Assembly (NCBI GenBank): GCA_022706765.1
Contig: JAKJBX010000014.1
Span: forward strand, 1-42,496
DNA from: Bacillota bacterium
GTDB lineage: Bacteria > Bacillota > Clostridia > Monoglobales > Firm-18
DNA length: 42,496 nt
Direction: 5' to 3'
The stretch's first letter is position 1, and every line of letters begins with the position of its first letter. The position numbers were made by a program, and so were the translations under genes. Below are positions 1 through 6,821 of the stretch, in pieces. The notes under the pieces are model-generated. The model was not told the DNA's origin and searched no databases. It was given only the letters and a program-made list of their open reading frames with translations.

Positions 1-195
1 CGATGCGCAGTGACCGTACTCGTGAACGACGACATTGAATTCGTCCTCTAAGGTTTCGATTTTGTTGTAATCGACAAATATGGCATAGTCCTCGTCCATT
101 CTTAGCGTAGCCGCCTTGTGTTCGATAACCTTATGGCTTTCTAAAAAGATACTATCCTTCTGTAACTCATTGTACAGGGTAGTCAAAGCCTGCAT
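1..195 (-). CDS. ImmA/IrrE-type metallopeptidase, N-terminal part (cut by window edge)
   Basis: Reading right to left from an ATG at 195, the frame stays open for 65 codons to the window edge and ends in HEYGHCAS. HExxH is the zinc-binding motif of ImmA/IrrE peptidases, which cleave phage- or ICE-type repressors. The preceding residues (DYAIFVDYNKIETLEDEFNV) fit the usual strand and helix before the motif. A purine-rich stretch (AAGAAAGAAAG) precedes the ATG. The partner repressor gene that normally sits just upstream is absent: a truncated LacI gene on the other strand occupies that place. The C-terminal half lies outside the window, so completeness cannot be judged. The motif is seen; the role is family knowledge. 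Confidence 0.6.
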   Translation of the reverse strand, partial: MQALTTLYNELQKDSIFLESHKVIEHKAATLRMDEDYAIFVDYNKIETLEDEFNVVVHEYGHCAS

Positions 196-300
196 TAAAT
201 CACTTTCTTTCTTCTCTCTCTTTTCGTTTCTTGTTGAAAATAGGCGTAATATTGATCATGAGCTTTACGGTATTGGCTGACAACTGGCAGACGATAAACG

Positions 301-921
301 TTGTGCCGAACTCTATCAAAGCATTATAAGAATATTGCCTATGTGAGCCGTAATGTGATTGCCGCCGAGTGGGATCAGATTATCTGCGACGGGTATGAAG
401 CAACACAGATTGTGATAAGGCATCTGATTGCATACGGTCATCGCCGAATCGGCTATATCGGTGAGGTTTCAAACGAGGTGCGTTACCAGGCATATTGCGA
501 CACGCTACGTGAGCATGGCTTGGAATGCTCAGCAAATATGGTTGGCAAGTGCCAGCAGAGCGGGGCAGGGGGATACGATGGCGCCAAGCTGCTGCTGAAT
601 ACAGCAAATCCGCTTCCCACCGCCGTATTTTGTGCAACCGACATCGCTGCCCTCGGTGCAATGCGACGCTTTTCCGAGTCAAAAATCGACGTTCCGCATC
701 AGCTTTCCGTCGTCGGCATGGACAATATTGATTTGGCAGGTTATGTATCGCCCATGCTGACCACAGTAGAAATGCCGATTGCTGAAATGGGCAAGGTGGC
801 ACTGCAAACCCTTGTCGATAGAATCAATAAACGCCACAGACTGCCGATGAAAATCTTTTTGCCGAACAGGCTGGTGATCCGAGAGAGTGTTGCCAATTTA
901 AACTCAGGGTCATACATATGA
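301..921 (+). pseudogene. LacI-family regulator remnant (ligand-binding domain only)
   Basis: The 206 residues match the C-terminal two thirds of a LacI/GalR regulator: GYEATQIVIRHLIAYGHRRIGYIG, then ATDIAALGAMR, then a typical VVGMDN...PMLTTVEMP stretch and a VIRESV ending. A full member has about 330 residues with an N-terminal helix-turn-helix. Here the helix-turn-helix and the first part of the sugar-binding domain are missing, an in-frame TAA lies at 295-297, and the only start is a TTG without a clear ribosome-binding site. It therefore cannot bind DNA as a normal LacI protein and is probably debris. The sequence upstream (1-240) belongs to an unrelated gene on the other strand, so the break was probably a rearrangement. 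Confidence 0.72.
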
Positions 922-1593
922 TGCACGGCAAAGCGTAACGAACATCTGACGAATGTCAGAAAAGTCTAAAAGCGTGCGTTTATCTGACGCCGTCAAGAAT
1001 CCGTCCATGCAAAGGCGGCTTTCCCACGAAGCCGCATCATCTCCGAAGATGTCCTCCCACACATGCTTGCCTGCCGTCAGAGTCAGCGATGCGAGCGTGA
1101 GGTCAAAAATCCCGCACTGCCTAAGCCGATTCACAACCGATTTATAATCGGGATTGCCCTCTAACACACCGATGAAAGCCGTTTCGGGCAGCATGTCGGA
1201 AAGCTTTGCATACACTGCCTCACCAAGCGGATGATGCGATCCGTGGCCGACAAAGAGCGTCGACTCTTGCCGATATTCCCGTTTCAGGATTTCGGAAAGT
1301 GTTGCGATGTTTTCGTCCGATGACAAAAGCGCCCTGCCGACCACCGCATGCCTTGCAAATTCGGCGGCTTCGGCGCACAGCCTGTTATATTCAAAACCAG
1401 GCAGCAAATAAATCGGCTGAATCAGAAGGCATTCCGATTCCGACTCCGCAATCCCTGCTGCAACGGTTTTTGCCGTAATGACACGCCGATTGGGAAAGGC
1501 GTTTTCAAAATCACACGCAAGTGCCGATAGATTTCCAAACCCGACCAGCAATATCTCTGCCTCTGTTATTGTGCTTGACATCTTTTTCACCAT
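910..1593 (-). CDS. cbiK: CbiK-type sirohydrochlorin cobaltochelatase
   Basis: This 227-residue protein has the hallmarks of the anaerobic chelatase CbiK, which inserts Co2+ into sirohydrochlorin in early-cobalt B12 synthesis. Visible are LLIQPIYLLPGFEY (residues about 56-69), FVGHGSHH (metal-binding His, about 114-121), GVLEGNP (acidic active-site residue) and LTAGKHVWEDIFGDD (second metal-binding His), then the usual SWESRL...GF tail. It is somewhat shorter than typical CbiK (about 260) because the N-terminus is short, and no signal peptide is present. An alternative start at ATG 1581 is possible. It is divergent from the ABC transporter genes that begin at 1618, with almost no space between. 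The neighbourhood suggests cobalt, B12-precursor or haem-like metal handling; the exact metal cannot be told. Confidence 0.75.
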   Translation of the reverse strand: MVKKMSSTITEAEILLVGFGNLSALACDFENAFPNRRVITAKTVAAGIAESESECLLIQPIYLLPGFEYNRLCAEAAEFARHAVVGRALLSSDENIATLSEILKREYRQESTLFVGHGSHHPLGEAVYAKLSDMLPETAFIGVLEGNPDYKSVVNRLRQCGIFDLTLASLTLTAGKHVWEDIFGDDAASWESRLCMDGFLTASDKRTLLDFSDIRQMFVTLCRASYV

Positions 1594-1617
1594 ACTTTCT
1601 TAAAAGGAATGATACCT

Positions 1618-2544
1618 ATGAAACGCATTAACCTGATCATTTTAACCTTAGTAATCATATTTTTCGCCGGCTGCAACGCCTCAAATCCAAGCCAGCCATT
1701 GGTTGGCGGCGTGACATTCAGTGACGCACTCGAACACACCATTCACGTTTCGGACAGCGACAGGGTAATTGCCGCCTCGGCAAGCTTTGCCCAACTGTGG
1801 TTACTGGCAGGCGGCAAACTCGTCGGCACAACCGAGGATACCTTTAAGGCTAACCTTGATTTGTCTGAAAACGTTACCAATATAGGAAGCCTGCACACAC
1901 CCGGTTTAGAAACGATCATTGCACTAAATCCCCAGTTGGTCATTCTTTCGGCGGACATCAGCGGTCACACTGCGCTTTATGATCAACTGACCACAGCAGG
2001 CATCAATACTGCCTATTTTTCGGTCGAAATATTTGAGGACTATCTGAGTATGCTCAAAACCTGCACCGATATCACAGGCAGAACGGATTTATATGAACAA
2101 AACGGTTTGCAAATTCAAACGCAGATTACCGATATTGTCGCCAAGACAAGTGGCAAGCCTGCACCAAAGGTGCTGCTGCTGCGTGCAGGGGCGGGAAAAG
2201 TCGCTGCACGCAGCAGCAACACCATGGCAGGTGCGATGCTTAAGGATTTAGGATGCCTGAATATTGCCGACAGCGAAACAGATCTGCTGGACGATTTGAG
2301 CATGGAGGCTGTCATTGCGCAAGACCCCGACTTTATTTTTGTAACAACCATGGGTGATTCGATGGAAAAGGCGCAAAAAGCACTGCAAGACACACTGCTT
2401 TCAAACCCTGCATGGGCAAATTTACGCGCAGTCAAAAGCGGTCGCTACATCACGTTGCAAAAGGATTTATTTCACTTAAAACCAAACGACCGTTGGGACG
2501 AAGCTTACGAAAAGCTTTGGGAGCTTTTATATGGAAAACAATAA
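1618..2544 (+). CDS. ABC transporter substrate-binding lipoprotein (iron-siderophore/cobalamin type)
   Basis: The 308-residue product begins with a lipoprotein signal (hydrophobic stretch ending in FFAGCNAS, lipobox Cys about residue 20) and has the class III (BtuF/FhuD/FecB-like) binding-protein fold: IAASASFAQLWLLAGGKLVGTTEDTF, IGSLHTPGLETIIALNPQLVILS, a long central helix, then DPDFIFVTTMG and NPAWANLRAVKSGRYITL. It would capture a metal chelate or corrinoid outside the membrane and hand it to the permease encoded next. ATG 1618 is preferred over ATG 1609 because AAAAGGA lies about 8 bases upstream of it. The stop overlaps the permease gene by 14 bases, so this is the first gene of a three-gene operon. 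The ligand is unknown; the neighbouring chelatase hints at cobalt or a tetrapyrrole. Confidence 0.82.
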   Translation: MKRINLIILTLVIIFFAGCNASNPSQPLVGGVTFSDALEHTIHVSDSDRVIAASASFAQLWLLAGGKLVGTTEDTFKANLDLSENVTNIGSLHTPGLETIIALNPQLVILSADISGHTALYDQLTTAGINTAYFSVEIFEDYLSMLKTCTDITGRTDLYEQNGLQIQTQITDIVAKTSGKPAPKVLLLRAGAGKVAARSSNTMAGAMLKDLGCLNIADSETDLLDDLSMEAVIAQDPDFIFVTTMGDSMEKAQKALQDTLLSNPAWANLRAVKSGRYITLQKDLFHLKPNDRWDEAYEKLWELLYGKQ

Positions 2545-3529
2545 AAGAAATATCCTTATCATAATTGCCTGCACAGCTTGCTTGGTGCTGGCTGCACTGA
2601 TGGCACTCTCACAAGGGGCGGTGCGTTTAAGCCTGACAGAGCTTTTGCACGGCTTAACTGATGGCAGCAATGAAACCGCAAGGCGCATTTTGCTTCATGT
2701 CCGCCTGCCTCGCCTGCTGGCAGCCTTGCTTGCAGGGGCAGGACTTTCGGTCTCGGGCGTGCTGATTCAGACCGTGCTGCAAAACCCGCTTGCAAGTCCA
2801 GGCATCATAGGCGTAAACGCAGGAGCCGGGCTTAGTGTTGCGCTGTGTATGGCGCTGCTGCCAAGTGCGATTGCGGTTTTGCCGCTTGCGGCGTTTGTGG
2901 GTGCATTTGCGGCGGTTATGCTCGTCTATGGTATCGCACGCAGGGCGGGTGCCTCGCGCATCACGCTGGTACTGTCGGGCGTGGCAATATCCAGCCTGAT
3001 GACGGCGGGAATCAATACATTAGCTACGCTGTATCCCGATATTATGAGCGGATTGCGTGATTTTCAAAATGGTGGCCTCTCGGGCGTTTCCACGGGCAGG
3101 CTTACCCCCGCTGCACTTGTCATCATGCTCGGAATTGCGGCATCGCTGACGCTTGCAGGCGAACTTGATGTGCTGGGCTTAGGCGAAACCACAGCGGCTT
3201 CTTTAGGACTGCACGTGCGGCTTTACCGCTTTTTGTTTCTGACGCTGGCAGCCGCGCTGGCAGGTGCGGCGGTCAGCTTTGCGGGATTGCTTGGCTTTGT
3301 AGGGCTGATTGTGCCGCACATGGCACGATTTGTGCTGGGCGGCGGCGGAAAGCGTGTCTTGATTGCACTGTCATCACTAATGGGGGCGACATTTTTAGTG
3401 TTGTGCGATACCGCCGCACGAACGATATTTTCGCCTTTTGAGCTGCCTGTGGGCATTTTAGTCGCCTATTTGGGCGTACCATTTTTCCTGTGGTTGCTCT
3501 TGCGCGAAAGGAGGAAACGCCATGATTGA
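2531..3529 (+). CDS. ABC transporter permease, FecCD family
   Basis: A 332-residue, very hydrophobic protein with the roughly ten membrane segments of the FecCD/BtuC family. Family marks include HVRLPRLLAALLAGAGLSVSG, QTVLQNPLASPGIIGVNAGAG, the loop LGLGETTAASLGL that contacts the ATPase, and GLIVPHMARF near residue 255. It forms the dimeric channel for the substrate delivered by the preceding lipoprotein. The start ATG has GGGAG about nine bases upstream and overlaps the 3' end of the lipoprotein gene; the 3' end overlaps the ATPase gene by eight bases. Translational coupling within one operon is therefore likely. The length is normal and no defect is seen. Confidence 0.9.
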   Translation: MENNKRNILIIIACTACLVLAALMALSQGAVRLSLTELLHGLTDGSNETARRILLHVRLPRLLAALLAGAGLSVSGVLIQTVLQNPLASPGIIGVNAGAGLSVALCMALLPSAIAVLPLAAFVGAFAAVMLVYGIARRAGASRITLVLSGVAISSLMTAGINTLATLYPDIMSGLRDFQNGGLSGVSTGRLTPAALVIMLGIAASLTLAGELDVLGLGETTAASLGLHVRLYRFLFLTLAAALAGAAVSFAGLLGFVGLIVPHMARFVLGGGGKRVLIALSSLMGATFLVLCDTAARTIFSPFELPVGILVAYLGVPFFLWLLLRERRKRHD

Positions 3530-4271
3530 ACTGAAAAACGTGACAGGCGGATATGGGCATTTTGAGGCGGTGCGTGATGTGTCACTGACCTTTTTGAACG
3601 GTCAAATTACCGCTTTGGTTGGCCCTAACGGGTGCGGAAAAAGCACGCTACTGAGTCTTTGCAACGGTCAGCTTTCGCCGCATCAGGGGAATGTTTTGGT
3701 GGACGGTCAGCGCCTTGATGCACTGTCGCGTACGCAAATTGCCAGAAAAATCGCCCTGCTGCCGCAAAGCCGAACGGTGCCTGATATTACGGTTGAATCC
3801 CTTGCGCTGCACAGCAGATTTCCATGGCTTGGCTATCCACGTGTGTATCAAAACGATGACAACGCCGCCGCACACAAAGCAATGCAGCGGGCAGGAATTA
3901 CGGAAAGCCGGCACAAGCTGCTCACCCATCTTTCCGGCGGACAGCGGCAAAAGGCATACCTTGCCATGCTGCTGGCGCAAAGCACAGACAACATCCTTTT
4001 GGACGAGCCGACAACCTATCTGGACATTGCGCATCAACTGACACTGATTGCACTGATGACGGAGCTAAAACAAGCTGGCAAATGCGTTGTTACGGTTCTG
4101 CACGATTTGGGCATGGCACTCGACATTGCCGACTGTGTCGCGGTGATGAAGGACGGCAGGCTGTTGGTTGCCAAAGCGCCGAACGAGGTGATTGCGTCGG
4201 GTGCGGTGGAAGCCGCATTCGGCGTAACAATAACCCGCGGGGAACGGTATGCTTTCACAAAAACTGACTAA
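3522..4271 (+). CDS. ABC transporter ATP-binding protein (FecE/BtuD type)
   Basis: A 249-residue ATPase that would power the FecCD-type transporter. Walker A is GPNGCGKST (residues 34-42), the Q-loop sits in LLPQSR, the signature is LSGGQRQK (137-144), Walker B is ILLDEP (158-163) and the switch His is in VTVLHDLGMA. A strong AAAGGAGG lies just before the ATG. The C-terminus (TRGERYAFTKTD) is a little shorter than in many relatives, and the stop lies at the breakpoint where the truncated cysA gene begins on the other strand, so the last few residues may have been altered by the rearrangement. All catalytic motifs are intact. Confidence 0.9.
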   Translation: MIELKNVTGGYGHFEAVRDVSLTFLNGQITALVGPNGCGKSTLLSLCNGQLSPHQGNVLVDGQRLDALSRTQIARKIALLPQSRTVPDITVESLALHSRFPWLGYPRVYQNDDNAAAHKAMQRAGITESRHKLLTHLSGGQRQKAYLAMLLAQSTDNILLDEPTTYLDIAHQLTLIALMTELKQAGKCVVTVLHDLGMALDIADCVAVMKDGRLLVAKAPNEVIASGAVEAAFGVTITRGERYAFTKTD

Positions 4272-4667
4272 GAAGCGCGGTCTGCGTTTTTCAAGACCTT
4301 CAAGACCAATCAGCTTAATCAGCTCACCCATACGCTCTTTGATATAGGCTTTGTCTTTTTTTTGCACCTGCAGACCAAAGGCGATGTTGTCAAACACCGT
4401 CATGTAACGAAAAAGCGCATAATTTTGAAACACAAATCCAATCCCTCGACGGCTGGCAGGCAGGTTGTTCACGCGCTGTCCGTCAATGATGATATCGCTG
4501 CTGTCCGGCGTTTCCAGCCCTGCAATCATACGCAATATGGTGGTTTTGCCGCTGCCCGAGGGTCCCAGCAACCCAATCAGCTTACCTTTTTCTATCGAAA
4601 AACTGACGTTGTCCGACGCCTGAAAACTCCCGAATTTTTTGTTTATATCTTTAAGTTCTACATACAT
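4272..4667 (-). pseudogene. cysA: Sulfate ABC transporter ATPase remnant (5' third of cysA)
   Basis: From ATG 4667 the frame reads as the start of a CysA-type ATPase: MYVELKDINKKFGSFQ, Walker A GPSGSGKTT near residue 36, then GIGFVFQNYALF and EGLEKRRPRF. At about codon 133, just before the LSGGQ signature would appear, homology stops and the frame continues in antisense sequence of the iron-type ATPase gene. Signature, Walker B and the regulatory C-terminus are gone, so it cannot hydrolyse ATP. It is the last gene of the sbp-cysT-cysW-cysA order and is truncated exactly where the metal-uptake module ends. Confidence 0.88.
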
Positions 4668-4672
4668 AGCAA

Positions 4673-5328
4673 TTATCCCTCTTCTCTCTTGATGCGGTAT
4701 TCAACAATGTTACGTAAAATGAGTACGATTACCGCAATCAGCACCAAAATTGAAGATAACGCAAACGCCGCTGTCAGCTTGAATTCGTTGAATAAAATTT
4801 CCACATGCAGCGGAAGTGTGTTGGTTTTGCCTCGCAGATGCCCCGACACCACCGACACCGCACCGAATTCGCCCAACACCCGAGCAGCACAAAGAATGAC
4901 GCCGTACAGCAACCCCTATTTGATATGGGGGAAGGTGACAAAAATCGTGGCAAGCATAATGCCCGGTATGGCAAAAACAACTTTAATATCCCACGCTTCT
5001 AAAAACGGATTTGCCCAGCCGATGCGGCCGAATACAAGGATGAAAACCAAACCTGCAATAATGGGTGAGATGGAAAATGGAATGTCTATCAGGGTAGTGA
5101 GTACCTGCTTTCCCCGAAAAGGGTATTGACAACGATTGTAATTCCTGTTGCCAGCAGGGTAAGATTAAGTGCCTTCACCGTATAATCGTCGGTGACGGCA
5201 TGATAAAATGTGTGCCACCCCTGGTGAAGCGAATAGACAAGCACTGTCGATAGTGGCAGAACAAGCATAGTAACTAAAAATGCGACACTTAATAATACAA
5301 GTATTCCTTTGACGAAATTGTGCTTCAA
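4673..5328 (-). pseudogene. cysW: Sulfate ABC transporter permease CysW, multiply broken
   Basis: Three pieces in two frames together give a CysW permease. The first (5328 to about 5110) starts MKHNFVKGILVLL and runs to VVNTLFG; the frame then shifts and resumes at [14 protein letters not shown], so about a dozen residues (around 40 bases) are missing at the join. The second runs to IFVTFPHIK, where an in-frame TAG at 4917-4919 replaces the usual Trp of the KWGLLYG motif; about 35 residues that normally lie between TFP and LPHIK are also deleted. The third (GLLYGVILCAARVLGEFGAV onward) is intact to the stop at 4673. Three independent lesions make this a clear pseudogene. Confidence 0.88.
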
Positions 5329-5333
5329 CCAAC

Positions 5334-6180
5334 TTACCCCCTCGCAATTTTATCGATTTTCGCCTGAATGGTGTTGATGCAAAACAGCAGAATAAAGGCA
5401 AAAATAACCATAACCAGCGCAATGGAGGTGGCGGCGGCGTAGTTGAACTGCTCCAGCTTATTCATAATAATCAGTAGCGTAATCTGTGTTTGATAGGGAA
5501 TGTTCCCCGCAATAAACACCACACTGCCATATTCACCAATCGAGCGAGCAAAGGCAAGCCCAAACCCCGTCAGCGCAGCCGGCAGGATTTCCGGCATAAC
5601 CACCGTAAAAAATTCGGACTGGGCTTGAGCCCAACACCGAAGCCGCTTCCTCATACTGTGGTTCCAGCTTTTCCAGCACGGGCTGGATAGACCGCACGAC
5701 AAAAGGGATGCCGATAAATATCATGGCAATGGTAATGCCAATGGTGGTGTAGGAAATTTCAACTCCAAACTTGATAAACAGCGCACCGATCCAACCTTTT
5801 TCAGAATACAGCGTGGTTAGGGCAATGCCTGCAACCGCCGTTGGCAGCGCAAATGGCAGCTCAATCAGTCCGTCCAAAATCCGCCGAAGCGGAAACTTAT
5901 AGCGCGTCAGAACCCATGCAAGCAAAATGCCGAAGATGACGTTAGTGACGGCAGCTATCGTCGCACACGAAAGGCTCACCTTGTATGTTGCCACCGTCTG
6001 TTTGTCGGTAATCACCCGCCAAAAATCGGCAAGTGTAGAGTTTGCAAGGGTTAGAAGGATTGATAACAGGGGAATCAGCACAATCAGGCTGAGTATCGTT
6101 ATGGTAACGCACATGGAAAGCCCAAAGCCCGGTATCACGTTGCTTTGCCGCTTTTTGATGCATTTTGCAAAAATAATCAT
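5334..6180 (-). pseudogene. cysT: Sulfate ABC transporter permease CysT, frameshifted
   Basis: From ATG 6180 the first 190 or so residues read as CysT (LTRYKFPLRRILDGLIELPFALPTAVAGIAL, EKLEPQYEEAASVLGSSPVRIF). The frame is then lost at a run of six T on the coding strand (plus-strand A-run 5607-5612) and the correct reading continues in another frame: FFTVVMPEILPAALTGFGLAFARSIGEYGSVVFIAG down to the stop at 5334. A two-base loss or one-base gain in the T-run explains it. The gene could be a recent pseudogene or, alone, a sequencing error, but its three operon neighbours are also broken, which favours real decay. Confidence 0.85.
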
Positions 6181-6216
6181 TTGTCGTTCCTCCTGTTATC
6201 AACAATTTAGCATGTG

Positions 6217-6427
6217 CTATTTTTTATATATCTGGTCGAAAATCGTACCGTCCGCAAAGAACTTCTCGGTTGCCTTTGTCCCGCCCCCAAAGTCGTCGTC
6301 GATGTTAACCAGTTTAATATTCAGGTCGAAAACCTTGCCGAATTCCTTCAAAATTTCGGGGTTGGAGGGACGGTAATAGTTCTGACCTACCAAACGCTGC
6401 GCCTCATCTGAATAGATGAATTGCATT
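6217..6427 (-). pseudogene. sbp: Sulfate-binding protein remnant (C-terminal 70 residues)
   Basis: The minus-strand frame ending at 6217 reads FIYSDEAQRLVGQNYYRPSNP, then EILKEFGKVFDLNIKLVNIDDDFGG and FADGTIFDQIYKK, which is the C-terminal end of a periplasmic sulfate/thiosulfate-binding protein (Sbp/CysP). All sequence before about residue -70 is missing: upstream of 6427 the same frame runs into antisense sequence of a histidine-kinase fragment. It lies directly upstream of cysT, the usual operon position. Signal peptide and most of the ligand pocket are absent, so no function is expected. Confidence 0.82.
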
Positions 6428-6472
6428 TGGAAACCATTTACGGTTACGGTTATAAATTGGCGGTGAAGCAAA

Positions 6473-6685
6473 ATGAAATTTAAATCCTTGACTATGCGGA
6501 TATGGGTGACGTTTACGACGGTTATTTTGAACATTATTTCGATTACATCGCTTTTGTATTTTATTGCCTTTCGTATGGCCGATGAAAATGTGAAAATGCA
6601 GGAGGATTTAAAACGGGCGAATGAAGAGGAAAAATCTTTTTTGCAAAGCATATCCTATGTGCTTGATAATCAATATGAAGCATAA
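6473..6685 (+). pseudogene. Sensor histidine kinase remnant (N-terminal membrane segment)
   Basis: The 70-residue frame begins MKFKSLTMRIWVTFTTVILNI, a typical start of a membrane-bound sensor histidine kinase (one transmembrane helix, residues about 9-33). It is followed by a charged helix (ENVKMQEDLKRANEEEKSFLQSIS) resembling the linker just before the phosphoacceptor box, but the expected ISHELRTP is replaced by ISYVLDNQYEA and a stop. The extracellular sensor, HAMP domain, phosphoacceptor His and ATPase domain are missing. It is either the stub left by deletion or an internal-deletion product. It abuts the truncated sbp gene, so the two were probably cut by the same event. Confidence 0.55.
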
Positions 6686-6821
6686 CAATATTCAATTTAC
6701 AGATATATACATCAACCCTTTCTTCATATGAACCTCAAAACCGGAGCGGTTAATGGTTTTGTTTAGTGTTCTGAAATACTTGTAGCAGGCGACTTCCAAC
6801 GCCGAACTTTCCACACATTAT
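6686..6821. other. Gap with a possible minus-strand coding scrap
   Basis: No gene start is seen. On the minus strand a frame stays open for about 42 codons (6818 to 6694), reading ...SSALEVACYKYFRTLNKT and onward to MYISVN and a stop. It looks like the tail of a lost protein gene but no family was recognised. It begins within ten bases of the stop of the WG-repeat gene. Confidence 0.25.

Noticed and set aside
1594..1617. Cobalamin riboswitch before the ABC transporter genes
   Set aside because: There are only about 24 bases between the coding regions, far too few for the riboswitch, and no B12-box pattern was noticed.
4362..5129. Plus-strand open frame of 255 codons
   Set aside because: Antisense to the cysA and cysW remnants, which are clearly the real (if broken) genes.
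5600..5615. Programmed frameshift in cysT at the T-run
   Set aside because: The neighbouring sulfate genes carry unrelated deletions and stop changes, so simple decay is more likely than programmed shifting.
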